From assembly GCA_029990175.1 (NCBI GenBank), contig JARKIP010000049.1, forward strand, positions 9,836,001 to 9,900,000: a stretch of DNA of 64,000 nucleotides. Direction: 5' to 3'. Shown here in pieces: positions 1 to 11,084 of the stretch (position 1 is the stretch's first letter; every line of letters begins with the position of its first letter). Below the pieces are notes generated by a model. It was not told where the DNA came from. It was given only the letters and a program-made list of their open reading frames with translations, and ran no database searches. The position numbers and the translations under genes were made by a program. The DNA comes from Petunia secreta (taxonomy: Eukaryota; Streptophyta; Magnoliopsida; Solanales; Solanaceae).

Positions 1-287
1 CCATTGTGTGGAGCATTGTGCTATGTTGCACAAAATTGTGCGGTCCGCACAATATTGTGCGGCCCAGCACTTTGGCTTGACACTTGTTCCATTTCGCACG
101 ACTCAAACTTCGACTCGACTCGGCCTTCTTTTGTGTTCTTTCTGCTCAGTTTCTGGCCTCGAGTGTTTACACTAAGTAGCACATGGAATCACGCAACATT
201 ACATAATAATTGATCGTGAAATTAGCTTAAAAACACATAAAGTTCCTATAAAGGAAGGTTCAAAGTCGGTAAAATGCCGACTTATCA
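1..287 (-). repeat. Partial 3' LTR of the truncated Athila copy
   Basis: The reverse complement starts TGATAAGTCGG at 287, the same LTR start as at 5967 and 30147. A GCACAATATTGTGC palindrome lies at 47-60, as in the U3 regions of the intact copy. The LTR continues beyond the window start. Confidence 0.88.
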
Positions 288-327
288 ACACCCCCAAACT
301 AGAACTTTTGCTTGTCCTCAAGCAAAA
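288..327 (-). other. Polypurine tract with 9-bp hairpin next to LTR
   Basis: On the minus strand a perfect 9-bp stem TTTTGCTTG/CAAGCAAAA (plus-strand arms 306-314 and 319-327) with an AGGA tetraloop is followed by AGTTTGGGGGTGT and then the LTR start. The G-tract is the expected primer site for plus-strand DNA synthesis. The hairpin role is unknown. Confidence 0.7.
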
Positions 328-1130
328 CACACTTCAATGGTCTCCAAGTTGCGATTCATCAATTCATGCATTTTCTCATTAAAGCAACAACAAGCCAAAA
401 CTCTATTCATGTTCAACAACTAATGACATTGGTTGGTGTCAACAATTAAGCCAAGCCATGTGAGCATAACTTCCATATACAAAACATCAAAGAAAGCAAA
501 CATGCCACGACACAAGATTTTCAAAGTTTGCCTCTTCATCACAAGACTTCACTTCTTTACTTGCTCACCTCAATTGAAAAGTAAAACACAAGTCCTCAAC
601 TCAACTTCACAAGTGCCCTCACCACTCAAGAGAATATCCCAACCATAAAAATGCAATGATAACACAAGTGGGATTAATGATAGGAAGAATTCGCTCACTC
701 TCTCAAAAGAAGTTCATCATGCACACTAAAGATCCATAGGCTTGCCCTTCTTGTACCTCTCCACTAATGTAGGAATGCTTAACCCGAAATCAATTAGGAC
801 TTGTTAGGGTTGTAATGTAGGCTTTTGGTCAAAGGTGGGATAAAATATGGGCTAATAGTGACTACACACCTGCTTGAGCACTACACCGTACAAAAATTAA
901 GGCACACTTAATTTTTCTTGCACTTACACCTTGCTAAATTGAGGATTATACACTAATCTTTCTCCTCTTTATTCATCAATTCTCCTTTTCTTCTTTTTCT
1001 TTCTTATCTTTCACTTGCTTCTTTTTGTTTCTTTTCACTTTTTTTTATTCAACTCGCTTTTGTTTCTCTTCCTTTTCATTTATTTTTCTTTTGATTTTCA
1101 TTAATTTCAACACTTTCACCATAACTTGTG

Positions 1131-1161
1131 CCACCCCCAAACTTAGGCTTTTGCCTAAGTT
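1131..1161 (-). other. Internal hairpin plus G-tract in Athila 3' region
   Basis: On the minus strand a perfect 9-bp stem AACTTAGGC/GCCTAAGTT (plus-strand 1140-1148 and 1153-1161, loop of four) runs straight into TTTGGGGGTGG. It resembles the terminal polypurine module. The matching place in the intact copy (about 29283-29300) has lost it by a small deletion. Confidence 0.55.
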
Positions 1162-2140
1162 GCACGTCTTTCAATGCACTCAAGGAAGTAGGGCCAAAAG
1201 AGAGGGTTAGTGCTTTAAGCACTTAGAATTGGTCCGGGTTAATAATGTGGTTGCCAAAGGAAAGGATATTAAGCTCAAAGGGGTTGACTAAGGATATAAT
1301 GCAAGGGTAGGCTTTTTAGATTACTGAGCGGGCCAAAGAAAGCCTAAAATCATTTTTCAAGTCAAGCATCACCTAGGATTTCGCCTCGAAGCACACTTAT
1401 GGCAAGTTCTAGATCAAGAAGCACACACATGAATACACAAAAACCTCACCACACATGGCACATGTAAAGCAAGGAAGACGAGTATATTCAAATCCCAATC
1501 AAAGGCAATTAAGTATCCAAAGTTTACTCATAGCCTAATGAGAGCTAATTAGTGACATAAGAGCCAAAAGTTGAACTTAAAGATCATAGCACAATTTACC
1601 AACTAAGTTTTTCTATTCATTTTTCAAAACAAGCTCACATGATAAGGATTAAATAATGGTGGAACCAAACATGCCAAAAGTTGCTAAGGAACAAAAATCC
1701 ACCACTAATCATCATTATTTACAACTAAATACTAAACTAGTACTAGAGATGCCCGGTTCAACACAAAGAACCATGGCAAAGAAAAACCAAGGACGTTATT
1801 TCAAAAATTTTGTGCAACATGGTATTTACAATGAAAATGGTTGTTCAGACCCAAATGAGGCTTTCGCACCCACATGGGATGCCTACGTATCACCCGGGAG
1901 TGAATCAGATAAATAAAAGGTAGCATCCCAAGCTTACTTCATGGGAGTACCATGTGTTTTTTGAATTGCTAAACATATATGTACTAACAACTTAACATAA
2001 ACACATTTGTACATACATCAAACATAACACCATGTCGTAGATAAAATAAATATATACAATACTTAGTTCATGATAAATGAAGGTACTCAAAACATCCTAT
2101 ATACAAGATATGGTGACATAAGACATTCTGTAAGTACCCA

Positions 2141-2177
2141 CCCCCCCAAACTAAAAGTATGCATTGTCCCCAATGCA
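2141..2177 (-). other. Internal hairpin plus G-tract downstream of env-position ORF
   Basis: On the minus strand the 7-bp stem TGCATTG/CAATGCA with GGGA tetraloop (plus-strand 2160-2166 and 2171-2177) is followed by a TTTGGGGGGG-like tract. It sits just after the stop of the env-position ORF, as at 28256-28294 in the intact copy. Confidence 0.6.
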
Positions 2178-2233
2178 ACTAAAAGTTATGAAAGCATCTA
2201 AGAGAATGAGTAAAAGAATGGTCCCAGTCATAG

Positions 2234-2519
2234 CTAGCCCTCAGTGGCTGGTGGAGAAATAGATGCCTCAGCAGCAGTGGGACCCTCAAGGGTCGGCTGA
2301 GTATCGGCAGGCTCTGTCTGGAGTGGAGTGGTAGTGGCAGTGGCAGGCAATGGCTCATGTGTCTTTGTCTCTGTCTGCTCAACCCTAGCCATAGAAGTGG
2401 CCTGCCTGTCCAAGATGTCAAGCTCCCGACGCCTGATAAGCTCCTCGCGCTCGGGATCCTCCTCCTCCTCGTCATCCTCATCATCGACATCCGCAGCCGC
2501 AGATGTCCTCTCTTTCTCA
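2234..2519 (-). pseudogene. C-terminal remnant of Athila env-position ORF
   Basis: The minus-strand reading has a very acidic run (DEDDEEEEDPE), then a Thr/Pro/Ala-rich tail ending PPATEG before a stop. It matches the last part of the ORF at 26406-28199, with scattered substitutions. Everything upstream of the acidic run is missing because of the breakpoint at 2519. Nothing in this tail suggests an enzyme. It is a remnant, not a functional gene. Confidence 0.8.
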
Positions 2520-3597
2520 GACGAAGCTAGGTACTTGATGGCTGAAATACACGAAGGCGAGTGTGGCAACCAATCGGGGGGGAAAGGCCTCGGTGAGCAA
2601 ATTACTTCGAGCTGGGTACTATTGGCCCACTATCAGAGCAGATACAAAGGCCTTCGTGAGAAAATGTGATAAGTGTCAATGCCACACCCGAATTATTCAT
2701 CAGCAAGCCGAACCCTTGCATTCGGTCGTGTCACCATGGCCCTTCATGAAATGGGGAATGGATATTGTGGGCCCCTTACCGAAGGGAAAAGGTGGTGTTC
2801 GGTTCATTCTGGTCTTAACCGATTATTTCACAAAATGGGTGGAAGCAGGAGCTCTCACCGAGGTTAAACAGAAGGAAGTAATCGATTTTATTAGGAAAAA
2901 TATCATCTACAGGTTCGGTGTCCCAAGGGAGATCCCTTGTGACAATGGTAAACAATCCATGGGAGCAGCCATCACTGATTTCTTCAAACAATGGGGAATA
3001 AAAAGAATAGGGTCGACCCCCTATCATCCAAGTGCCAATGGCCAAGCCAAATCTTCAAGTAGAATGATGATTGAAAACCTCAAAAAGAGGCTTGATGAGA
3101 AAAAAGGCCCTTGGCCCGAAGAGTTGCCAGGTGTGTTGTGGGCCATGCGAACAACAGAGAAGAACAGCACCGGTGAAACCCCATTCTCTCTTGCCTATGG
3201 CATGGATTCACTTATCCCGGTTGAAGTGGGCGAACCAAGTCTTCGGTACGCTCATACCATCGAGAATGCCAATCAGCAAGCTGTGCACATAGAGTTGGAC
3301 TTGCTCGAGGAGAAAAGAGAGTTAGCTTTGGTTCGGTTAGCAGCGCAAAAGAGGTAGATCGAGACGTATCTTAACAGGAAGACCAAACTTAGAGATTCTA
3401 AAGTTGGCGATTATGTGCTGAATGCTGCGAACCAATCAACAAAGGAAAAGAACGGGGGAAAACTGATTGCAAACTGGGAAGGACCTTACAGAGTTAAGTC
3501 GATCGTTGGAAAGGGATCCTATCAAATTGAAGATCTACAAGGCAAACCGAAACCTTTGAATTGGAATATCTCCAATTTGAAGCGGTACTACTTTTGA
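2520..3597 (+). pseudogene. Tat-type integrase C-terminal part, defective
   Basis: The reading holds the end of the zinc-binding region (CDKCQCH), the integrase core with aspartates in WGMDIVGPL and PCDNGKQ, and a C-terminal domain ending NLKRYYF, which is typical of Tat integrases. It is broken several ways. The zinc-binding part before about 2575 is in another frame, with the shift at a run of G. A TAG stands at 3355-3357 with the frame resuming directly after it. The catalytic glutamate expected in the ANGQAE-type motif is lysine (codon 3049-3051). The second zinc-binding histidine reads as glutamine. Protease, reverse transcriptase and RNase H are absent, because the inverted Athila fragment starts at 2519. 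It cannot encode an active integrase. Confidence 0.9.
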
Positions 3598-4326
3598 AAT
3601 TGAGGTAAATATTCCTTGGTCATTTAAAATATACCCACAGCCTCGAGCCGAAAAACTCTCCTAGGGCTTCGGTCGATATGTACTAACTTGCTCCTCATTT
3701 CGTTTTGCTTGACCTTTTCAGGAAGCGGATAAAACGATCTCCAATGCTCGGATCTTCATCAAGATTCAAACCCGAACACTGGGGGGAGTAAGAGGTGGGT
3801 TGCAACCGAGGTCGACACTGAGCCTCCCAACCGAAGTCTATCTATTCAGCAACCGAGGACTGACACCCAGGAAATAGATTAGTACTTTGTAATTACGCCC
3901 GATAGTGGCATGTTATCTATTTGTTTTCCGCGCCTTAGTTTTACTTCGACTAAGGCCTTATGTAAAAGCCGATTCCGGCTTGTTGTTATCATCAATAAAA
4001 TAAACTTGATTCAAAATCTCTTTGTTTCTATGATCTTACATGCCGAAGTTTCACTTTAAATGCATCGACTCGAGAGCGAGACGTCGTTCTAAGTTTGCAT
4101 CGGTTTTATTTGATTAAGTCTTGCAAGCAAATTACTTTACTTGTTTCTCTCGAGAGGCAATGCAAAAGCTAACACTTAAGACAAAAAATAAGAAATCATT
4201 CTATAGAAAAACCCAAAGGCTATGAAATTGTTCACATCAAAACAAAAGACTCGAAGGCCCAAGTCATATACATCAAAAAGCCCGAAGGGTTACATCAGAA
4301 ATTAAAGAAGAAGTGAGAACAGGAAA
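3598..4326 (+). other. Tat 3' non-coding segment
   Basis: No gene is visible here. It holds a G6 tract, CACTGGGGGGAGTAAG, near 3779-3794, resembling the terminal tract GAGTGGGGGGACTATC at 47060-47075, and an AATAAAATAAA run near 3995-4005 that could serve as a plant poly(A) signal for the sense transcript. On the minus strand it would be the downstream flank of the antisense gene. Confidence 0.5.
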
Positions 4327-4945
4327 TGATGCAATCCGTATTGTTTCCAAAGTCGTGAGGAGCTTACACTCAACATGCGTGACTTGGAACGCTTCCAAGA
4401 GAGCTTGGAAACTAGGATTCAAGTCAAAGAAAGCCAAAAGATCAAGATGCCAGCTTGCTGGACTGCTGGAAACATATTGCCCTGCGCGATCACGAGGAAG
4501 GATTATTTTGTTCTGCGCGATCGCGATGACTAATTACTCGGTAGCGTTCCAGAATTAGCTTCAGGGGCATTTTTGTCCATTTATCATAAACTTAGGGGCT
4601 TTTAGTCATTTCACACTCATGTATGGGAAACTATATAAGCTTCCCTTAGTCTTTTATTTCATTACTTAGTTTTTGATTGAGGATAGAGATAGATTAGGCC
4701 GAGCCTATCTTGTGAAAGCCCGAGGCTTCACGAACTCCTTTACTTGGAACCGAGTGGATGCCATCCTAGTATGGATCCTCGATAGGTTCAAGTTTCTTTC
4801 TCTCTCTCGGATATTCAATCTTGTTTGCATCGAATATCCTTTCTTCTTCTAATTATGTCCTTCCCCGACCCTATTTTCTCATTGTTGTGTTTACTTTATC
4901 GTTTCTATTCCTTTATCTTGCTTCCGTGTAGTTTGGATCGTATCA
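4327..4945 (+). repeat. 5' LTR of the relic
   Basis: This is a complete 619-bp LTR with TG...CA ends and a TATATAA box at 4632-4638. Its last 345 bases are repeated at 5167-5512 with few changes. Confidence 0.85.
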
Positions 4946-4947
4946 TT

Positions 4948-4959
4948 TGGTATCAGAGC
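4948..4959 (+). other. Primer-binding site, initiator tRNA-Met type
   Basis: TGGTATCAGAGC begins two bases after the LTR end and is the common plant PBS complementary to initiator methionine tRNA. Confidence 0.85.
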
Positions 4960-5166
4960 AAGGCTCGAGTTTTCGTTCTTACGAATCCACGTTCCTTGTT
5001 CATCCTATCTTTTAGTTTAGTTTATTTTTATTGTTGTTCTTGGAGAAAAGAACAAAAAAATAAAAAAATCGAAAAAAGTGAAAATTGCAAAAAAATTTGT
5101 GTTGTGGATTGGATTTGATGATCCGTTGGTTGTTTGATATCGAGGATTGATCTATGATGATTACCC

Positions 5167-5512
5167 TTTAGTCATTTCACACTCATGTGTGGGAAACTAT
5201 ATAAGCTTCCCTTAGTCTTTTATTTCATTACTTCGTTTTTTATTGAGGATAGAGATAGATTAGGCCGAGCCTATCTGGTGAAAGCCCAAGGCTTCACGGA
5301 CTCCTTTACTTGGAACCGAGTGGATGCCATCCTAGTATGGATCCTCGATAGGTTCAAGTTTCTTTCTCTCTCTCGGATATTCAATCTTGTTTGCATCGAA
5401 TATCCTTTCTTTCTTCTATTTCTGTCCTTCCCCGTCCCTATTTTCTCATTGTTGTGTTTACTTTATCGTTTCCATTCCTTTATCTTGATTCCGCGTAGTT
5501 TGGATCGTATCA
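5167..5512 (+). repeat. 5'-truncated 3' LTR of the relic
   Basis: It aligns with 4601-4945 and ends with the same GATCGTATCA. The TATA-like TATATAA at 5198-5204 is retained. The first roughly 270 bases of the LTR are missing, replaced by leader sequence. Confidence 0.85.
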
Positions 5513-5518
5513 GGAAAT

Positions 5519-5961
5519 CTAGGCCTCGGGACCATCGTCTCCCTCCTCGGAGACCCTCTCCTCGATATCCTCATCACCTTCGTCATCTTCTTCTTCATCA
5601 TCTTCAGCATCCTCCTCGCCCGAACCTTCACTTGAAGGGAGATCATCAATGATGGCTTGAGCTTTCGCTGCCTTGTCTTCAGCCTTGGCAATTTCTTCCT
5701 CCAAGTTGAGCTCGCCGGTGCGACATTGCTTGAGAAGCCTTAGCCGAGATTTGATAACTGACCAGCACTTATCCAACTCCGCCCTCTTGGCCCTGATCCT
5801 AGCCCTACTTTTGTGATCAAGAATCTCCTCCCGAAGCGATTTAACTTCGGCTTCAAGAGTTGGAAGCCTGGAGTTCTCGCCTTCTAGCCTCTGAATGTGA
5901 AGCACATGGTTTCCTATCTGCTCATGGTGCTTCTTGGCCATTTCTTCAAATTTACCCCTAG
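5519..5961 (-). pseudogene. Tat antisense gene, last exon, 3' part
   Basis: The reading is rich in Glu, Lys, Arg and Ala with heptad-like spacing, so a coiled coil is likely. It ends in a long acidic tail (EEDAEDDEEEDDEGDEDIEE) before the TAG at 5519-5521. The Athila element cuts it from its other half at 31585-31852. With one copy of the TSD removed, the codon split between 31585 and 5961-5960 joins exactly and the frame stays open. This is good evidence that it was one exon and not a chance ORF. The product has no enzyme motif I recognise. Antisense accessory ORFs of Tat elements are known, with unknown function. Confidence 0.7.
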
Positions 5962-6181
5962 CTTGGTGATAAGTCGGTATTTTACCGACTTTGAGCCTTC
6001 CTTTATAGGAACTTTGTGTGTTTTTAAGCTAATTTCACGACCAATTCTTATGTAATGTTGCGTGATTCCAGGTGCTACTTAGTTTAAATGCCCGAGGCCG
6101 GAAACTGAGCGGAAAGAACACAAAAGAAGGCCGAGTCGAGTCGAAGTTGGAGTCGTGCGAAATGGAACAAGCTTTCAAGGA

Positions 6182-6390
6182 CTTGTGCGGCTCAGCACAA
6201 TATTGTGCGATAGCACAATGCTAAAAAAGACCCAATTGTGTGGTTTGCACAATATTGTGCGGTCAGCACAATTGCTCAGCACAATATTGTGCGGTCAGCA
6301 CAATGCTTAGCACAATAATGCAAAAACAAGCAGCAACTACCTCAAGTCTTCAAGGAATTGTGCGGCCAGCACAATCAGCCAGCACAATTG
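6182..6390 (+). promoter_or_regulatory. Palindromic TTGTGCGG/CCGCACAA cluster in U3
   Basis: Perfect 14-bp palindromes GCACAATATTGTGC lie at 6195-6208, 6247-6260 and 6279-6292 among further TTGTGC and GCACAA half-sites. The cluster ends about 40 bp before the TATA box, a natural place for enhancer elements. The regulatory role is inferred from position only. Confidence 0.5.
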
Positions 6391-6426
6391 GGATGGAAGA
6401 AGATTTTTGTGTAATTTTCTTAGGAG

Positions 6427-6434
6427 TATAAATA
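6427..6434 (+). promoter_or_regulatory. TATA box of Athila 5' LTR
   Basis: TATAAATA lies just downstream of the palindrome cluster. The same box is at 30645-30652 in the 3' LTR. Confidence 0.7.
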
Positions 6435-7371
6435 GAAAAGTGAGGGTTTTTTTACACAACACTTACACTACATTTTACTCTATATTGTGGGCGATTTTGG
6501 GAGCCAAGTTGGAGACCTAACATCATTTTGTAAGCTTCTAATCTTGTAACTTTGAATCTTGATTCCATATATCAATTCAATCTTATGTCCAACATGATTT
6601 CATCTTTTCATTACATCTTTATTACTATGATTCAAACCGTAGTTATGAGTAGCTAAACTTATAACTAGGGGTGTAATTATGCTATTGTGATAGAAAATTA
6701 ATGGGTGTTGTTCTATTTCACTAACCATAACACAAGTAACAATTATCCAACTCCCCATTACAATAACATCAAAATCCCAAAATCCATGATATTTGGGATT
6801 TCTTGTCTACATTGCTAGTTAAAGACTCGGAAAAGATTAACTAGTGTAGAATAGTGGAGTTGGCGAGGATTTGAGTTGATAGGCTATTCATATAGACTAA
6901 CTCATCTAAATGGAGTTACGCTCGGAAGAGGTCTCCTTTCCTCGGGTCATTGAGTAGTGCTTCAAGCATTCAACTAAGGCTTTGACGAGCGGGTTGTGAA
7001 AGATCTCTCCTAGGCCGGAAGGATTCTAGAGATCACGATCGGAATGCTCGACCATAATTATACTTGTGTTGGGAAAGTGAAGTAAAGACACCCGTTGGTT
7101 GGAAATCACTATTAGTTGGTTGCACCCCTAGTCTAGTAATATCGAACAACTTACTCGTTTAATTGCTTACACTTTAGAATTAATCATAGTTTTCATCAAA
7201 CAAATCATACTTCTAGGACTCAATACTAAACCTCATTTGAATATCTATTTGCAACTCTCTCACTTGACGTGCTAGTTCCCTTGGAAAATCGACCCCGACT
7301 CACATCGGGTATTATACTTTGACGACCGCCCTTCACTATTAATGGTGTAAGATTGAGCGTGGATCAAATTT

Positions 7372-7389
7372 TGGCGCCGTTGCCGGGGA
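7372..7389 (+). other. Athila primer-binding site
   Basis: TGGCGCCGTTGCCGGGGA starts five bases after the LTR. This PBS type is described for the Athila lineage (tRNA-Asp); the tRNA assignment is from memory. Confidence 0.85.
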
Positions 7390-7498
7390 ACTACGGTTTC
7401 AATATTGAGTTGCATTAGTTAATCAAAGTTGTTTAGTTCGCTAGTCCTAGCATTTTACTTTTGGTTTTGGTTTTGGTTTTACCTTGTGTAGGTGAAAC

Positions 7499-8563
7499 AT
7501 GGCTTCTAGGAGAAATCCTAATCGGAACTTGCGGAACCCCAATTATAACCATTACTACAATCAACAACATGGGGATCCGCAAGGTTATGAAGAGCAATAT
7601 GATGAAGAGTTCCACATAGAACTCAACCAAGAGGGCTATCCATTCCATGTTGAACAAGTGGATGAAGATGAGATACGAGAGGAAGCTAATGAACCTCAAG
7701 TGGAGAATGTGAACCCTCATGATGACAACCCTTTTGGCCAAGCAAATGGGGGAGTCCAAGCAAATGAAGAAGAAAATCTTAGAGGAAATGAAGGTGTTGC
7801 GGGTAATGCTAATCGGGGTGGCAACAACGCAAACCGAGGCGGCCGAGGTGTGAACCAAGGGGGTCGAGGTGTGAACCGTGGAGGTAGAGCAAATGTCAAC
7901 CGAGAGGGCAATGCCAATAGAGGTAATGCTCGCAATGTCAACCGGAACCAAGAATATGATAAAGATGCTCGAGACTATCAACAAGAGTATGCTAGAGGTG
8001 CTCGGAACTATCAACAAGAGATGAGAGACTATGAAGATGATGAGGAGATTGAGGAAGAAATTGATATGAATTGTTTTGCAAGTGCCATAGTTCCTCCTCA
8101 TATTCATGGCAATGCTAGTTTTAGCATCCCAAATGTAATTCTTCAAGGTCTAGAACAACATGGTTGCTTTGGTGGTAATAAGAATGAAGATGCAAATGAT
8201 CACTTGAGAAATTTTGTGCAAACTTGTAATCTCTACAAGTCGGCAAGGGTATCGGAGGAATCATTGAGGTTGAGAGTGTTCCCTTACTCTCTCACCGGAA
8301 AAGCCAAAGATTGGTTGAACATGTTGCCGAGAAACTCCATTTTCACTTGGCAAGAGTTGGTAAAACAATTTCTAGGGAAGTTTTCACCAAAGGGGAAGCA
8401 AGCGGCATTGAGAGATAAAATCTATATGTTTGAGCAAGAAGCATCCGATTCTTTGACCGAGGCTTGGGAGGCTTTCCAAGATGGGTTGCTCCGGTGTCCT
8501 AATCATGGTTTCAATGGGAACATGTTATTGGAAAGCTTCTACCAAGGGTTGAACAAGATGAAC
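7499..8563 (+). pseudogene. gag: Athila gag, N-terminal part, split by nested element
   Basis: Structural capsid-type polyprotein of the retrotransposon. The N-terminal part is acidic (to about residue 100). A Gly/Asn/Arg-rich stretch of repeated ANRGG and NRGGR units follows at about residues 100-145. From about residue 210 a typical retrotransposon gag domain contains LRLRVFPYSLTGKAKDWL and FTWQELVKQFLGKF. The ATG is about 110 bases after the PBS. At 8563 the reading is cut by the nested element. The 11,526 inserted bases (element plus TSD) are a multiple of three, so the frame resumes at 20085. Confidence 0.9.
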
Positions 8564-9915
8564 TGACGAGGTCCAAAGTGCATAGGAATTGTCTGCTCGT
8601 TCTTGTCAAATTCTAATATAGTTTAAGATATCGTCCCACAGAGATTGGGTATTCTATGCTACGGACTTGTAGCATTTTAATTACTATTTGAGAGAGTCAA
8701 ATTGATGAAAGGTGAGTTTTTAGTTTAAATTTACTTAAATTAAAATAAAGAACTTCTGGAAGATTTCAAATTTAAAAGGAGTTGGGAATCGTTGAATTCA
8801 CTTGGTAATACTTATAATAAATATCTCAGTTTTGACATGTATTTCTCATAAGAATGATTGCTTATTGCTAATTCAATTATATTTTGCTCACTAAGAAAAT
8901 AATCAATTAATAACACTCCGTGAGGTTATGCATATTAATCAAATTATAACTAGTGACGATTAAACTGAAATATTTTTCTTGCCTGAATTGTGCTAAAAAA
9001 GTAGTAAAAACTTCGTGAGAATATTTTTACGGAAAATCAATAATCTTACCTACAACAATTCCTCCGTGAGAATTAAAACTGAGGTAAATAAGATTACAGA
9101 CTTGGAAAAATAGTTTTTACTCTACTACTTTATTCATCAGTTTATACATTAATTTTGCTCCGTGAGAATTATAAAATTAATATAACAATAACCTAGATAT
9201 AAAATAGACGGATGTGAAAATAAAGATTTAGTAAAAACTATAATTCTAGCACAGTGTTAAAATGTGATTAAAAACTTCAGGCTAAGCATGTATTAAAACT
9301 GAGATACGTATTATAAATATTACCGAGTTTCATCAACTATCCCAACAAAAGAGATTACTCCATTATGGAGTAAGAAAAACTTTAAAAATATAAAGACTAG
9401 GAAGAAGTAGTATTTTTTCTACAAAAGAAAACTACAAAAGCTTAATGTTATAAAAGACAAAGAAAGAAAAAGAGCAAGAGAAAGTAGTTCTCTGCAAGAT
9501 GAAAATTTGATGCCTTTTTTCATACAACTTTGGCCTTTATTTATAGAAAAGATTCTATGCCAAATTTCTACCTAAGATGCCATATCTTAAGGTGGTAGGA
9601 AATATTTCAAGATGGCCAAGGTGTGTTGGGTTGTGAAGACTTTTTCATACGTAGCTTCATTCCATAAACTTTCTTCCGTTTGCGCTTTTATTCTTCAGCG
9701 TAAAACAATTCACATTCATTACTATCAGTGTTATAATCACACTATGAATAATGTAATCATCAATGGCCATTCCTTTATTTGTCTTCACCTTGAATAATTT
9801 CTTCTTCCTGCAAAATATGTTTGAAAATATGCGAGAGATGGATATATTTATTCACATTTTATTTAAAATACTTAATATTTAACTATAAAAATATATCAAT
9901 AAATTATATCCATCA
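8564..9915 (-). repeat. Nested element 3' LTR
   Basis: 1352 bp; the partner is 18731-20084. A minus-strand TATAAATA lies at 9538-9545. Confidence 0.95.
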
Positions 9916-9955
9916 AATTCCCCCATACTTGAATCTTTGCTCGTCCTCGAGGAAA
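9916..9955 (-). other. Nested element polypurine tract and hairpin
   Basis: On the minus strand CAAGTATGGGGGAATT abuts the LTR. Just upstream an 8-bp stem with one mismatch (plus-strand 9936-9943 and 9948-9955) encloses an AGGA tetraloop, the same loop as in the host Athila. Confidence 0.65.
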
Positions 9956-11045
9956 AATAATTTTTTTTTAATAAGAATATTTTCTTCAAACTTATGATCT
10001 TTGTAGGATAGAAAATTTATTCAAGATAAACTTCTTTCATCATGCTCAATGCAATTATTCTTTTTGCTTCACCAAATTCTTTACCTTATTTCTGAATTTT
10101 GACTTGATCAACAAGAACTTGCAGCCTTCTCCCCTTGAATCTTTTAAAATTGATAGAGTTATGATCATGTATTCAGTAAGTATCATTGTCTTGTCCATAG
10201 GCTTGCTCGTCATGTTCATCTCCACTAATACAGATACAATACTGACTTTCAAAATCTTTTTAGGACTTTTCATGGCTTGTAATGTTAGGCTTCAGGCTGG
10301 TAGGATAAGGATATTTGATAGTGACTGTTCTTTTTCCAGCTTGGAGCTAACATTTCTCAATTCTTTCTCCATTCGGTAATACTTTTTTTTTTCAATTTTT
10401 TTTTCTCTCTTTTCTTTTTCTTTTTGCTATATCATATATATTCATATATTCACAACATTGCTTCTTTTGATAATATTTCTTCCTTTTGGTGATGTTTAAT
10501 CTTTGCTCATTCAAAGCTGGAAGAAATAATAACTTTTTTTTTCTTTATATATATGTAAAGCAATGTATACATATATTATTATTTTTTTCTTGTTTTTTTT
10601 TTTTTTTTTTTTTTTGGTTATATATGATGGTGTAGGGAAAAAATAGCATTAAGGCTCAAAGAAGGGTTTGAAAAGGTAAAAATATGTATATTTGGATAGA
10701 AAATTGAGAGGCTTGAATTGTGTATCAAAGAAGGCCTAATTTCATTTTTCAAAAATCAGTATCATCCATTATTTCGCCTCGAAGAACATTCAGAGCAAGT
10801 TCTAGCCAAGTTCATTGATTCTACCTTCTTTGTGATCATAATTTTTCTCAATTCCAATGATTTTCTGAGTTGAAGATGTTTGCTCTTGCTTTCACAAAGT
10901 CAAAATCATAGACATGAAAAATCATATGGTGAATATAAAAAGAAATAATATTGAACAGAACGAACAAAAATTTATATTGTTAATTAAAAACCTACAATTA
11001 AGACCATAAATAAGAAGAAAATAGTATATAATATATAAATAACCT

Positions 11046-11084
11046 CCCCCATACTTGAACATTTCATTCTCCTGGATGAAAATG
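11046..11084 (-). other. Internal hairpin plus G-tract of nested element
   Basis: On the minus strand a stem of about 8 bp with one imperfect pair (plus-strand 11062-11069 and 11074-11081), loop AGGA, is followed by TTCAAGTATGGGGGAGG. It mirrors the terminal module at 9916-9955. Confidence 0.55.

Larger units (their letters stand above)
1..2519 (-). mobile_element. Truncated inverted Athila-type retrotransposon copy
   Basis: Read on the minus strand, this stretch matches the 3' part of the intact Athila element at about 27930-30370. It holds the C-terminal end of the env-position ORF, about 1.9 kb of 3' non-coding DNA, the polypurine tract and the first 287 bases of the 3' LTR, which runs off the left edge. 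The match ends abruptly near 2519, where Tat integrase sequence on the plus strand begins. No target duplication can be checked because the other end is outside the window. It is a second copy of the same family, differing by substitutions and small indels; for example it retains a hairpin and G-tract at 1131-1161 that the intact copy lacks. Confidence 0.88.
4327..5512 (+). mobile_element. Deleted LTR retrotransposon relic
   Basis: The first LTR starts TGATGCAATCC at 4327 and ends GATCGTATCA at 4945. A primer-binding site follows, then about 200 bases of leader, then the last 346 bases of a second LTR ending at 5512. The target duplication GGAAA is at 4322-4326 and 5513-5517. All coding DNA and the 5' part of the second LTR are deleted. 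The lineage cannot be assigned, since an initiator-Met PBS occurs in both copia and gypsy elements. It inserted into the 3' end region of the Tat antisense gene. Confidence 0.88.
5967..7366 (+). repeat. Athila 5' LTR
   Basis: It has TG...CA ends and a TATAAATA box at 6427-6434. A cluster of GCACAATATTGTGC palindromes lies upstream of the TATA box in the U3 region. Confidence 0.95.

Noticed and set aside
7433..8146. 237-codon minus-strand ORF rich in Ile, Val and Ser
   Set aside because: It is the reverse-strand shadow of the Athila gag gene.
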